Assembly: GCA_015179125.1 (NCBI GenBank)
Contig: WHVA01000126.1
Coordinates: 62,001-126,000 of the forward strand
DNA length: 64,000 bases
Direction: 5' to 3'
Origin: Gautieria morchelliformis
Lineage: Eukaryota > Basidiomycota > Agaricomycetes > Gomphales > Gomphaceae
Shown here: one piece after another, positions 45,022-56,391 of the stretch
How the letters are laid out: the number at the start of each line of letters is the position of its first letter
Position numbering within the stretch: the stretch's first letter is position 1
The notes under the pieces: model-generated
The model's input: only the letters and a program-made list of their open reading frames with translations
The model's database searches: none
Told to the model about the DNA's origin: nothing
Position numbers and translations under genes: made by a program

Positions 45022-46618
45022 CTACATATTAGTTGCCCGTTCAGTACTAATGTGATCAACAACCGCAGTAAACACATCCCATGCCATAGCTAAGATGATG
45101 CTAGGCCGTCTGAGAGCAAGCCAAGCGTTGTCGGCTTCAGCTTGAAACTCACAGGAAACAAACCGAAATGCGGTCTCATGTCCCTCATCCCCACCATAAG
45201 CTTCTCGTAAATGTTCCACCAGTTCAGGACGTATGTGGATTGAGCAATCACGTGCAGTAGTTGACACACTTGTTGGAATGAGAAGTGCGTTGCATGGGGA
45301 TGTTCCGGATGCATTCAGTTTGCCCTTCTGATAAGGGATATGGTGTGAATTCCAGTAATCACGGAAGCGATCAAGGCGGTCTTGAACTAGCAGTGGCCAA
45401 AGCCAATTGAAGACATCACTGTTACAAGGTGAGTAAATTACTTACTGTGTTCTGCAATTAATTACATGTGAATTCCATCATTAGGGTGGAATATCCCTCT
45501 GTCACAGCCAAGAGAAAGGATGTGGCGAATGCTATGGCCTTCACCATTGCGCTTCCACCGCCAAAAACTTTCTATTGGCGTATTATGGACACTACGCAGA
45601 CGCATACCACTTGGCCATTTTTCAAGGGAAAATTCAGGAGCTGCATCCATCCTGAACGGTATCAACATATCAAAATATATAATAAATGATGCAGCCGAGC
45701 TACTAACCGTAATGTCTCCTGGATATGAAGCATCTCTCCCGTCTCCGTTCCCATGTCCGTTACATCAGTAATAGCAATATGATCTAGGTAAACTGTGAGT
45801 GCACAAGAATGAAATGGAGCCAAAGCAATCTTACAGTCCATTTTCTTCAATAATATCAAGTTTAACATGTGCAATTGCACGAGCAAGCCGAACATTTGGC
45901 ATGACAACAAGCTTAACGAGGTAACTTGACCACTCATCCTTTCAACCATAGATAGGGAGTCCAATTGGTCCCATTCCAAGTGCCTGTCCACCAAGCTTTT
46001 CGTGCCCATCCCAATGGAACTTATGGAATGGTCCAACTGCCAAAAGCGGCTTTCGCTTGATTTTCCGGCTTTCTGCAAACCTGTATTCAAATTCTTCATT
46101 AAAATGGTCATGGAGAATCTTCCTACACTCGCGGCTGGGACAGCTTTTTAATATCATAACATGAGGATCGTAAAAGAGATCATACCGTGATATATGTATG
46201 CCTTGTTCCGCTAGCCTTTGTTTTACTTGCCCAACACCCACAAGCCCATAATATCATTTTCCTTCACATTAATCACTGCTTGTGACATATCCAGTTCATC
46301 AAGTTCATTCTTGCGGACAGTCGAGTTGCTAAGCCGCTTGTGCAATTGATATAGAACACTTCGCCTGCACAGTGTCAGAATAACAATTTTGAGTAAAACC
46401 AAATGCCACATACTTTATCTTAAGACCAAACTTTGCCTCAAGTCGTGCGAGCTGGTCAGGTGCAGGCAAACTTTCACGGGTGTATTGGTCAAATTCAGCT
46501 CGACGCTCGTCATCTGGAGGGTCTGTTGGTGTTGAATATTAGATTAGGCTAAAGCTACCATTCTTCATTACTCACAGAGCTTGTCCCCGTACTGGTTTTT
46601 ACCTGCGATGTTGGGCAT
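45022..46618 (-). CDS. Integrase-core-domain protein (DDE transposase-like), probably frameshifted
   Basis: Intron-rich minus-strand gene beginning MPNIAGKNQYGDKL at 46618. Exons read PPDDERRAEFDQYTRESLPA, RSVLYQLHKRLSNSTVRKNE, GVGQVKQRLAEQGIHISRYD, FHKFHWDGHEKLGGQALGMG (first acidic residue of the catalytic core), RLARAIAHVKLDIIEENG, ITDVTDMGTETGEMLHIQET (second Asp), MRLRSVHNTPIESFWRWKRN (the N-T-P-I-E-x-x-W motif with catalytic Glu) and RDYWNSHHIPYQKGKL with a conserved C-terminal end. This is the fungal integrase-core family, common in agaricomycetes and resembling transposases. A 1-nt deletion near 46245 breaks the frame between the second and third blocks unless it is bypassed. The gene converges with the alpha-kinase inside the same inverted repeats. 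Confidence 0.75.
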
Positions 46619-46663
46619 TGGCGGGCGCAATGGATCACGGATGCACGAGCGCTTTCTGAGCTA

Positions 46664-46753
46664 AAGAGGTTGTTGATGCTTCTTTGGCGCCATGGCGTCT
46701 AGTTTTAGCTTATAGAATTCGAAAATTGAAGCGTGGACTTCCGGCCAGCCGTA
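46664..46753 (-). repeat. Right terminal inverted repeat
   Basis: Reverse complement of 41102-41191 with 5 mismatches. It encodes MAPKKHQQPL followed at once by a stop, so the integrase gene probably starts later, at 46618. Confidence 0.85.
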
Positions 46754-46995
46754 GTTTATGAGACGTTTGGCAAATTGTCATCCTTGGCTTATGGGACCAA
46801 CAGCCTGACCACGGGTCACAGCTAGTGACTAATGAGTGACGTTCTAATAAGTGTGCAACTTCGAACCCTTTCAATATTCCTCAGCGGAGAGACCGGTGCC
46901 GGCGCTGCTGCCCCTGGATCCCTGAGTGCAGTAACACATCATGATAAGATGCCGGTTCCCGCTAGGAATGGCGCTGTTGCATCTAGGAGTGAAAT

Positions 46996-47005
46996 GATAT
47001 AAGGG
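46996..47005 (+). promoter_or_regulatory. TATA-like box of DUF6533 copy C
   Basis: GATATAAGGG lies 58 nt before the ATG, in the same promoter block (from about 46885, AGCGGAGAGACCGGTGCCGG) as copies A, B and E. Confidence 0.45.
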
Positions 47006-47062
47006 TTTGTGCTGCCAATGGGTGAACCTGACCTACTTATACCAACTCTCCACTGTCTCGAA

Positions 47063-48682
47063 ATGAGTATCGACGTTGAAGCTGTTATCCACTGTCAGTA
47101 TTACCAGTGTTCCTCTCCTTTCTATCTTCTCTCATTATGTTTGACTACAGACGCACCAAGAAAGTACGGAGCTGTCGCTGCACTAGCAATGCTAACATAT
47201 GACTGTGGTTGGTTTCTCACTGGTCAGTAATGAAATATGGCTGACTGCGTCGCGATAGCCATTACATTTGATGACGAGGTGCGCGTCACTTCGAACGACG
47301 GAACAGCCTAGCCTATCTTGTTATAGTTCGAATTCGTATGGAAGCGCCGTTGGTCTTTAGGAAAGATACTATTCATATTTGTATGTATACATATGTTCCT
47401 GTTAGTATCAGATCTCTATGGTCATATTGATGCCATACATCGTCAGAATCGTTATTTCGGATTACTGTCGCTTCTTTCTATTGTGATGGGTGCAGTTTTC
47501 ATGCGCGGTCCTGTGTGATATCAATGTACTAATGTTGCAATCAGCGTTTTCATTCGGGCCCTCGTTGCCGGTGAGGCATAAATGAATTCGCCTCGCCATA
47601 TCTCACCTGATTTCCAAAGTCGTACGCATCACAATTCTTCAGGGATGTATAAGTGTCCTGATGCAACGTTGGACACAAGCTGCCACGGGTTTATCTGGTG
47701 GAATATAACGTCGTAGGTCTAACCTTTCTTTCCATCAAGGGCCACTCTCATGTCTTGTCACCATCACGACCGATATTCTGATGCAAACCTCTGTTTCAGT
47801 GAGGTTATTACTATTGCAACCGCGGAAAGTGCGATATATATTTGTCTCTGGGGATAGCTGCATGCGCGCTCATCCTTATGCATCTAGTTATCCTCATACT
47901 TCGAGTATGTGGCTCCTCCCCCTTTCCATAGTGCAATTATCGGCCTTACTGTAATCTGATTAGATATATGCAGTCTATAACTGCAGCCGAAGACTACTCC
48001 TCGTCATGATTGCGCTCTTAGTGGTGGCGATAGCCTGCTCTTCGTGGCTGGCCATTTCAATATTGTCTACCGGCGAGTACCTGCCCCACTTCTCCCCAGT
48101 CAACCTTCTCACGATAATCCAGTCGCACTGGTGATGGTAAGTGGCACGCCTGGCTGCCCAATCGGTACCGCACCATCCCATGCCTTTTTCTTTTGGATCC
48201 CTTTCCTTATATTTGAAACATTTCTCATGGCTCTCATGTTGTTCAAAGGTTGGAGGGTATACAGAAGTGAGGGAGGCTCTAGGCTGTTACATCTGATTAT
48301 TAGAGACAGGTATGCATACATGGGCCTGTGGCCCGTTTGATTTTTCTTGAGGTTGTCAGCGCTAATGTCCAGCCTTAGTCTTTTCTACTTTTGGGTGTAG
48401 GATTTTGTTCTCCTTTGTATCGCGCCTTGCTTATCGAGCGTATCAGCATATTCATGACTCTACTGGCGAATTGTATTGTGTGGGTCACCCCTTCGTTAGA
48501 TCCTAGAATTGCTACTGGGTGAGTCCTGGCATCATTCTCTGAATCTACCTCCATTTGACAGGCTACTCTTCCACTTCAGTTGGGCAATTGCCATGCCGTG
48601 TGCAGTGGGTTGTCGCTTACTCCTCAATATGCGCGAAAGCTTTTATAAAGAGACGACGTCCTGGACCGTCATGTCAGCCTAG
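47063..48682 (+). CDS. DUF6533-family membrane protein, copy C
   Basis: Start at 47063 (MSIDVEAVI). Spliced exons read APRKYGAVAALAMLTYDCG, FDDE, FEFVWKRRWSLGK, NRYFGLLSLLSIVMG and a late CSRRLLLVMIALLVVAIACS segment. The C-terminal exon has VGCRLLLNMRESFYKETTSW, with TAG at 48680-48682. The intron positions are the same as in copies A and B. It is the closest relative of A, B and E, and the first of three direct copies in 47-56 kb. Membrane topology is inferred from hydrophobic exons; function unknown. Confidence 0.73.
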
Positions 48683-48939
48683 GCATTCAAATTTCTGGAG
48701 ACGAGGACAGAGTTGGATACAATCCTTCAATCTGTTCGTGTTTCTGTTCGCATGGCTATGAGGTTAGGGGTGCTGCCTGCGACCTGCGACCTGCTCTCTC
48801 CCGAAGGCCATCTGGACCATCATGTCAGTCTAGGCATTCAATTTTCTGGAGACGAGGACAAAATTGGATACAATTATTCAATCTGTTCGTGATTCTATTT
48901 CATGGGGGTGTATCTTCGCAGCAAAACTGTGATTGTAAT

Positions 48940-49700
48940 TACATGAGCCCTAGGTAAGTCAACGACTCTTCCACGATGCAAGGTTCATCCTGCCAGAGGT
49001 CATGTCCCCACCAGCATACCGAAATAGACAGATCAGAATGCGAAGTATACACGTGGATATCACAACGGTATGAGGCGCTCATGAAACAGGGTGAGCGGAA
49101 CTTGACGTCCCACTTCCTTGCATATCTTTGGGGCTTCTAGCAGATTGACGCCGTAAGGATCGACACCCGATTCGATCGACCAATACCATTCATCAACCCG
49201 CGTTGGCAGATGTTGAATAACCCCCCGAAGAGTTACGATAGCCCACACCGCCCTGCAAGTGCTGTACCAGCAGAGGGGTTGGACAGAACCGAAGGCTAAT
49301 GTGTACTGTGCGATTCGACGCGGATTCGATGGATATCATGCTTTCACTGCAGTGGTGACCCAGATCGACGCAAACTGTCCACCGTCGCCATCCCACGGTA
49401 CCTCATAATCCCCCAGCCCCGCCCATGAACAGTGCCAGTGTGCCATGCTGTGTGGACAATGACATGTGAGATCTGTCAGAGAGGTCCTTCCAGCGCCTTC
49501 AGCCGTCGTTCGAATCCCGCTTGTCAGACCTCCCACGGTCAGAGTAGCTCCAATAAAAAGCCTGCCGACATTGTTTGCTCTTCCAGTGGTCAAACTTTTC
49601 AAGGCTTCAACCAAGCGTACTACACCACAGTGGAAGGAGCTGGATGCCCAAGTTGAACCATTACTTTCCGTAGCCCTAAATGCCTAAATTCCTTTTCCTA
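48940..49700 (+). repeat. Downstream flank shared by copies C and E
   Basis: Shares blocks with 55670-56390, for example CATGAGCCCTAG, GACTCTTCCACGATGCAAGG, ATGCTTTCACTGCA and CCAGTGTGCCATG-like, plus the GAATCCCGCTT...CTCCCACGG region. Open frames here have no motif. Confidence 0.6.
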
Positions 49701-49944
49701 AAGGAGCTAGCCGGGAAGCACATTAAAGCCCGATCCTCGTCCACGTCTTGTGGAGCCACACGTGCGCTGATCCATCCAGACTTCTGAATCTACAGAGGGC
49801 CGGTCTCCCTTTCTGGCCATAATCAAAGTCCAGAATTGACAGGTCTGACAGCTGGCATCATATCCCGCCCAATTTGGACATCACCCTCTACCCAGGAGCC
49901 TGGCTAGCAGTCGGGCCAGGGAGATGCCGAGAGTGCCGATGACA

Positions 49945-50085
49945 GCTTGGACCTTATTACTCTCGTTTGAAACTTTGGTCTTACGGTTCGAACCTTGGTC
50001 TAAACCTACAACTTTTCTCACGCGAAGCTGCTTTAGAACTGCGAGTTTAGTATTTTAGGGCTACGGAAAGTCACCCACTAGTATC
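49945..50085 (+). repeat. Upstream block shared with DUF6533 copy B
   Basis: Matches 15125-15262 (CTCTCGTTTGAAA, ACTTTTCTC, GCTGCTTTAGAACTGCGA, GGCTACGGAAAGTCA). Confidence 0.55.
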
Positions 50086-50145
50086 AACTCGAATTGCCAA
50101 GGATCAGTATGACATAATATCAACTGCTTCTGCGCTTCCTGGCAC

Positions 50146-50157
50146 GGTATATATACA
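50146..50157 (+). promoter_or_regulatory. TATA box candidate of DUF6533 copy D
   Basis: GGTATATATACA lies about 45-55 nt before the ATG at 50201. Copy D does not share the promoter block of the other copies. Confidence 0.4.
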
Positions 50158-50200
50158 TGGCAAACAATGAGGCTGCTTCGTTCCCTCAAAATATCTCGCA

Positions 50201-51890
50201 ATGAATATTGAGGTTGAGGGTACTATTGTTCTCCCTTCGGGCGGTCAGTGTCGAATTTCACTCTCCTTCCTCTTGCTCTCACTACCATTGAATACAGATG
50301 CACCTGCAAGATACGGAACACTTGCGGCGCTTTCCATCCTTGTATATGACTATGGTCAGTCTTTCACGGTGATCGGTATTGAGCCATTCGATGACACCAT
50401 CCCGATAGCCCTAACATTTGATGACGAGGTGCGTTTGATTTGCAAGGCCCAACAACTTCTAGATATTTTGTTTTAGATCGCGTTAGTATGGAAGCGTCGC
50501 TGGTCTTTTGGGAAGGCATTGTTCATATTTGTATGCATTCCTGGTTATATAAGATGTATGACTACACTGATGCATGTGGCATACACTGTCAGAATCGCTA
50601 TTTCGGATTACTTTCACTTCTGTCTTATGCCATTGGTACAGTTTCATACGTTGTCCTGCAGATGTAGCTATGATAACAAACCACTAATATTTCATGTAGC
50701 CTTCTTCTTCCCGGATCCAATACGGGTGAGACTTACTATATAGTGGCACCTCGTCATATCTGACCTTTTTTTCCAAGTTGTATGAATAATGTTTTGAGAG
50801 GTTTTTACATCTATGATCTGATTTGGGGTTACATAACACAGTTGCCGAAAATTCACATCATGGACTATCACGTCGTAGGTGTAGCTATTCCTTCGCCATG
50901 ACCAACATTCTGACGCACAATTTTGTTGCAGGGAGGGGATAGCCATTCTCGCCGCAGAATGTGTGACATATTTATCTTGGAAATATCTACGTGCGCTGAT
51001 GGCTCTGCGGCTAGGTATCCTTATAATTAGAGTATGTCGTGCTTCTACTACCCCTTCATCCTAATATAATTATGGGTATAATTTCTTTATCTTTTCTCAG
51101 ATATATGCTGTTTATGACCGCAGTCGAAGACTACTTCTCCTCTTGATTGCACTCTTAATGGCAGAAGTAGCCAGCTCTGTGGTGCTGGTAATTTTCAATT
51201 TGTCCCAGGGTGAGTGTTTGCTCCACTTCTGTTACTGTAATCTTCCATGATATTCCAGTTTCATTCATGACCATGCAGGGTTCTACGGCCTGCCAATCCG
51301 CTGCCTCACCACCGCTTGCCTTCACCTGTTGGATCCCACCAATTATCTTTGAGACATTCCTCATGTCTCTCATGTTGAACAAAGGCTGGTGTGTATATAG
51401 GAGCGAAGGCGGCTCTAAGCTATTACACCTTATTATTAGAGATAAGTACGGCCTGTTGACTCCCTCTTGATTTTGTCGGCACTGATGTTACACATTAGTA
51501 TTCTCTATTTTGGAGTGTAAGATGGTTGTTCCCCTCCTATCATTCTATGCTTATCAAGCGCATCAGCATGTTCTTGGCTCTACTTGCCAATTGTATTGTC
51601 TTTGCCAACCCTTCATCGGATAATAGAATTACTGCCGGGTGAGTCTTGAAACCGCTGTTTCCACGGTCCTGCATTTGGCCGACAGCTTCATGCTCTATTA
51701 CAGCTTTGTAGTTGCCATACCGTGTACCCTAGGCAGCCGCCTCCTTCTCAATATTCGTGAAAGATTTTTCGAAGAGGCGCAGGCCATCTGGACGTTCAAG
51801 GAGCCACTTCACTTTGCATCCTTCAAGACGAGCACACAATTGGATGCATGTCCAGGTCTCGCTTTCTCTCCGTCTGGGCTGTCAGGATAG
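50201..51890 (+). CDS. DUF6533-family membrane protein, copy D (divergent)
   Basis: Starts MNIEVEGTIVLPSGD and splices to APARYGTLAALSILVYDY, LTFDDE, IALVWKRRWSFGKALFI and NRYFGLLSLLSYAI. Later exons read AECVTYLSWKYLRALMALRL, IYAVYDRSRRLLLLLIALLM with AEVASSVVLVIFNLSQ, and AIPCTLGSRLLLNIRERFFE. It ends with a longer tail, PSGLSG, and TAG at 51888-51890. Frames join cleanly at GT/AG introns. It is clearly more diverged from A, B, C and E than these are from one another, so it is an older paralogue and the best-preserved reference for the gene structure. Confidence 0.8.
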
Positions 51891-52629
51891 GGTACAGTAG
51901 TCCTATGTTCACAGCGTTATGGTTGCAATCCAATTTCTTGCCTGGTATCATTTGTCCTCTAGAACTTGTCGCAATCTGCTTATACCGTTTCAAACTAATT
52001 GACGACTCTTGTTAACAGCATTGCTTATAGACTGTCCAGTTTATTTGTTGAATCCTGATCATGAAATATTTGGCAAAGCATCTGCATGCGGCGTTGGCAG
52101 CTGTCTGGCTATGAGGCCACGTCTGTGATTGGTATGCCAGATGCCAAGCAACAAGTTCGAACTTCTTCACTTCGGTTGCAGCCATGCCTTCAGGCAGCTG
52201 ACAGTGGTGCCCTGGTGACCCTGGACGAGGTGCCTATCAAAAGTGCAACCTCATACCACCATAAGATGTGTTCCCTTCCAACAGGCCATCATGCTGTTGC
52301 ATATGTTACAACTGTTCAAGTCCTTTTTCCACCCCCTCTTGATCCACTATCTCAAATGACAGCAGAAGTAGCTAAGACTGTACATGTGGGGTAACTAACT
52401 AATACTGAAAAAAGGGCCTACAAAGGCCACAAGAGTGGATCACAAGTCAATAGAAAACTGTCAGGGGACACCCCCTTTTTCAGTTCTGATCCCACTCTGA
52501 GTAGTTCTGATTGCACCACTCCCATTTCTGGAAACACTTCCCCCAGTTTTGCATGTCTTTTCACCTCTGCTCTGCTTCTGCACTTCTGCTTTCAGAACAA
52601 TATCAGAAGTGAGGCAGCTCACTGTTATG
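51891..52629. other. Spacer after copy D
   Basis: A 102-codon open frame (52086-52394) has no recognisable motif. TGTCAGGGGACACCCCC near 52455 could be an LTR-like start but no matching end was found. Confidence 0.35.
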
Positions 52630-53420
52630 TATTGAGAATTCCAGGGTTCAGATCTAAAAGGAAAGTGGCTTCAACATATGTGTTGTGCCCCCAATGAACT
52701 ATTGTCCTAAGTATTCGGAATGGAAGTCAGAAGTTGGAAGAGGTTGAGGTAGAGAAGGGTTCAAGAATCAATCTAGGTTGGATGTTGGAAATCAAGTCGG
52801 AAGGCAGAGGTTGGAAGGCGGAGAGACAGAGGTCTTGCAAGTACTCACTGTGCTATGAACAGGAGACAATGTGAGGGAGTCAAGTATTGAGGTCAATTAT
52901 CTAATTGCAGAATAGAACACATACATGAGTGGGTTTTATACAAGGAGCTGGAGCAACATGTAATGTGGAAGTACTAAGCATATTCCAATGTGCACGGAAG
53001 TCGGGTAAGAACATACAGGGTAAGTATCTAATCTGGAACAAGAACTACAAGGGGGTGCAGGGTAGAGTCAAGAACAATAGGCAAAAGAACAGGGGGAATG
53101 GAAAGTCTATTTGACAACGGGACAAATGGACCTCTTAATGTTTTGGACATAGGGTCTTGTGGTGTTGTGAGTTGAGTCCAAAGGGTCCACAAGGTGGGGG
53201 AACATCGGAGGTATCAGAATTTTGGAAGAAGTGGAACTGAGTATTGGAAGGCAGGATTGGCATGGTCATAACACTCACGCAGTAATGAACATCCAGGCTC
53301 AGTCAGGGGCCAGGGAGGCCAGAGCACAGGGTTGCTGGTGAGTACTGAGCAACCACCCTGATGTCATGACTTGTTTATTTTGGCATAATCCATCTCCACT
53401 TGACTTAACACCCTTTGACA
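52630..53420 (+). repeat. Repeat R4, copy 2
   Basis: Resembles 35385-35869: TTCAACATATGTGTTG, CCCCAATGAACTA, GGAAGTCAGAAGTTGGAAG and a TGTCATGACTTGTTTATTTT end close to the LTR1 terminus. It is probably an LTR or non-autonomous element. Confidence 0.55.
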
Positions 53421-53800
53421 TACCCATTCACTTCAATTCACTGTTCAATTGGTTTACTGAACTCCATCATCATATCCCACAGTTTGATCAGTTGGCCAAT
53501 GTATGGGAACCACTGTATAACCAGCATCTTGCTTAGTCTCAGATCTGGCTGTTCAACCTGCCCTGAAACAGTCTCTTTATTGTAACTTTGTAGTTCTGCA
53601 CCAAAGGCCATTAAAAACAATTTATCGCCATCATAAAAACATGTTACCTTCAGACGGTCTATTCAAACTTCCCTCTAATTATCTATGAACTTTTCAAGGC
53701 CGTCAATCTCATATATTTCTGTGCTGCAGAGGTGTGGATACACATCGGACTTCCGTCGAACCTTTTCATTCCGGTTGCACCCACGACTCAGTACTCAACA
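53421..53800. other. Spacer before DUF6533 copy E
   Basis: No gene recognised. Short open frames only. Confidence 0.35.
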
Positions 53801-53902
53801 TCCGTTAGCGGAGAGACCGGTGCCGGCGCTGTTGTTCCCGGATGCACAGCATGATAGTTCAGTTCCCGCTAGGAATGGCGCTGTTGCATCTAGGAGCGAA
53901 AT

Positions 53903-53912
53903 GATATAAGGG
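53903..53912 (+). promoter_or_regulatory. TATA-like box of DUF6533 copy E
   Basis: GATATAAGGG is at the same distance pattern as in copy C, inside the duplicated block starting AGCGGAGAGACCGGTGCCGG near 53808. Confidence 0.45.
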
Positions 53913-53981
53913 TATGTACGGCCAATGGGTGTCAGGCGAACGTTTCGAGACCTACTTGTACCCACTCTCCACTGTTTCGAA

Positions 53982-55596
53982 ATGAGTATTGACGTTGAGG
54001 CTGTTATTGCAGGAGGTCAGTATTACCAGTGTTTCATCTCCTTTCTCTCTTCTCTCATTATGTTTGGCTACAGTAACACCAATAAAGTACGTGGCTGTCG
54101 CTGCACTCGCAATGCTAACATATGACTGTGGTTGGTTTCTCACTGTGGTCAGTAATGAAATATGGCTGACTTCGTCGCGATAGCCCTTACATTTGATGAC
54201 GAGGTGCGTGTCACTTCGAATGACGGAATAGTTTGGCCTATCTTGTTATAGTTCGAATTCGTATGGAAGCGCAGCTGGTCTGTAGGAAAGGTACTATTCA
54301 TATTTGTATGTATATGTTCCTGGCAGTATCAGATTTATATGCTAATAGTGATGCCATGCATCATCAGAATCGTTATTTCGGAGTACTGTCGGTTCTTTCT
54401 TTTGTGATGGGTGGAGTTTTCATGCGCGTTCCTGTATGATATTAATGTACTAATGTCGCAATCAGCCTCGTCCTTCAGGCTCTCGGACCAGGTGAGGCAT
54501 TAGTAAATTCGTCTCGCCATATCTCACCTGATTTTCCAAAGTTGTATGCATCGCAATTCTTCAGGGATGTATAAGTGTCCTGATCCAGTGTTGGACGCAA
54601 GCTGCCGCGGGTTTATCTGGTGGGGTATAGCGTCGTAGGTCTAAACTTTCTTTCCCTCAATGGCCACCCTCATGCCCTGTCCCCATCACGACCGAGATTC
54701 TGACGCAAAAATCTGTTTCAGTGAGGCTATTGCTATTGCAACCGCAGAAAGTATGATATACATTTGTCTATGGGGATAGCTACATGCGCACTCATCCTTA
54801 TGCATCTAGTTATCCTCATACTTCGAGTATGTGGCTCCTTCCCTTTGCCATAGTGTAATCATCGGCCTTACTTTAATAAATCTGAATAGATATATGCAGT
54901 TTATAACTGCAGCCGAAGACTACTCCTCGTCTTGATCGCGTTCTTAGTGGCGGCGATGGCCATCTGTTCGTGGTTGGCCATTTCAACATTGTCTACCATG
55001 AGTACTTGCTCCACTTCTTCCCAGTCAACCTTCTCATGACAATCCAATAGCAATGAAGGTAAGTGGGATGACTGCCTGCTCTGTTACCGCAACACCCCAC
55101 GCCTTTTTCGTTTGGATCCCTTCCCTTATATTTGAGACATGTCTCGTGGCTCTCATGTCGTGCAAAGGTTGGAGGGTATACAGAAGTGAGGGAGGCTCCA
55201 AGCTGTTACATCTGATTATTAGAGACAGGTATGCATACATGGCCTGTGGCCCGTTGGATTTTTCTTGATATTGTCAGCGCTAATGTTCAGTCTTAGTCTT
55301 TTCTACTTTTGGGTGTAGGATTTTGTTCTCTTTTCTATCGCTCCATGCTTATCCAGCATTTCAGCATGTTCATGGCTATACTGGCGAATTGTATTGTGTG
55401 GGTCATCCCTTCATTAGACCCTAGCATTGCCGCTAGGTAAGTCCTTTAAATCTATCTCCATTCGACCAGCCACTCAACGTTCCACCTCAGTTGGACAATT
55501 GCCATGCCGTGTGCAGTGGGTTGTCGCTTGCTCCTCAATATGCGCGAAAGCTTTTATAAAGAGACGACGTCCATCTGGACCGTCATGTCAGCCTAG
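53982..55596 (+). pseudogene. DUF6533-family membrane protein, copy E (probably disabled)
   Basis: Starts MSIDVEAVIAG and continues VTPIKYVAVAALAMLTYDCG, FDDE, FEFVWKRSWSVGK, NRYFGVLSVLSFVMG and a C-terminal exon VGCRLLLNMRESFYKETTSI, with TAG at 55594-55596. At the second donor the sequence is CTCACTGTGGTCAGT where copies A-C have CTCACTGGTCAGT. The extra two bases change exon phase and no nearby GT restores it. It is otherwise very similar to copies A-C. It could still make a truncated protein of the first exons. Confidence 0.6.
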
Positions 55597-56389
55597 ACAT
55601 TCAAATTTCCGGAGGCGATCACAGAGTTTTGCTGTCTCCCGTGTATAGGGGTGTATCAGTGTAATTACATGAGCCCTAGCTAGGTCAACGACTCTTCCAC
55701 GATGCAAGGTTTACCCTGCCAGAGGTTATCAGCATATCGACACAGACAAATCTGAATACGAAATATACACACAACTTTACGAGCGTGCAAAAATGAGCAC
55801 ACTTAACCAGAAACAGGAAGCAAAGTCGCAGAAATCTTACCAAGTCCGTCGGAGTGAAGTGGAATCTAGCAAAATTGAATCAGCAGCAGGTGAGGGGCGC
55901 TCATGAAACAGGGGTGATGGAGGAGCGGAACTTGAAGCCTTGAAGTCCCAGGCCGAGTGAATAGCTTCCAGCAGCGCAGTTGACGCCATAAGCATCGACA
56001 CCTCATACTAATATCGAGGTCCAACCCGCGTCATACTCTGCAAGTGCTGTACCAGAAAGCAATGCATTGGACTCGCGATGATCCAGGGGTTGGACAGAAC
56101 CCAAGGCTTATCAATGTGTACTGTGAAGATTCGATGGATGTCATGATTCATGCTTTCACTGCAATGGTGACGCACAGCAGATCGTGCAAACTGTAGTTTG
56201 GTACTTCATAATTCCCCGCCCATGAAATAGCGTCAGTGTGCCATGTTGTGTGGGTATTTTCCATTCCGATGACATGTGTGATCTGTCTTCCAGCGGCGAG
56301 CGTCTTCAGCCTTCGTTCGAATCCCGCTTCTCAAGACCTCCCACGGACGGTATCAGAGTGGCTCCAATAAAACGCCTGCCGAGCGACAC
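55597..56389 (+). repeat. Downstream flank of copy E, shared with copy C
   Basis: Duplicated with 48940-49700 (see there), with several small deletions. Ends at the MITE insertion. No gene seen. Confidence 0.6.
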
Positions 56390-56391
56390 TA

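Larger units (their letters stand above)
41102..46753. mobile_element. Candidate cargo transposon with 90-bp terminal inverted repeats
   Basis: The left repeat (41102-41191) and right repeat (46664-46753) align as reverse complements over 90 bp, with 5 mismatches and no gaps. Similarity stops abruptly at TAC(A/G)GCTGGCCGG on the outside and CAACCTCTT on the inside. Only two genes lie between: an alpha-kinase reading inward from the left and an integrase-core gene reading inward from the right. Both repeats contain the sequence encoding MAPKKHQQPL, which is the kinase start. GTTTA directly follows the right repeat and occurs 2 nt before the left one, a possible target duplication. An inverted gene duplication is the alternative explanation. 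Confidence 0.5.
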
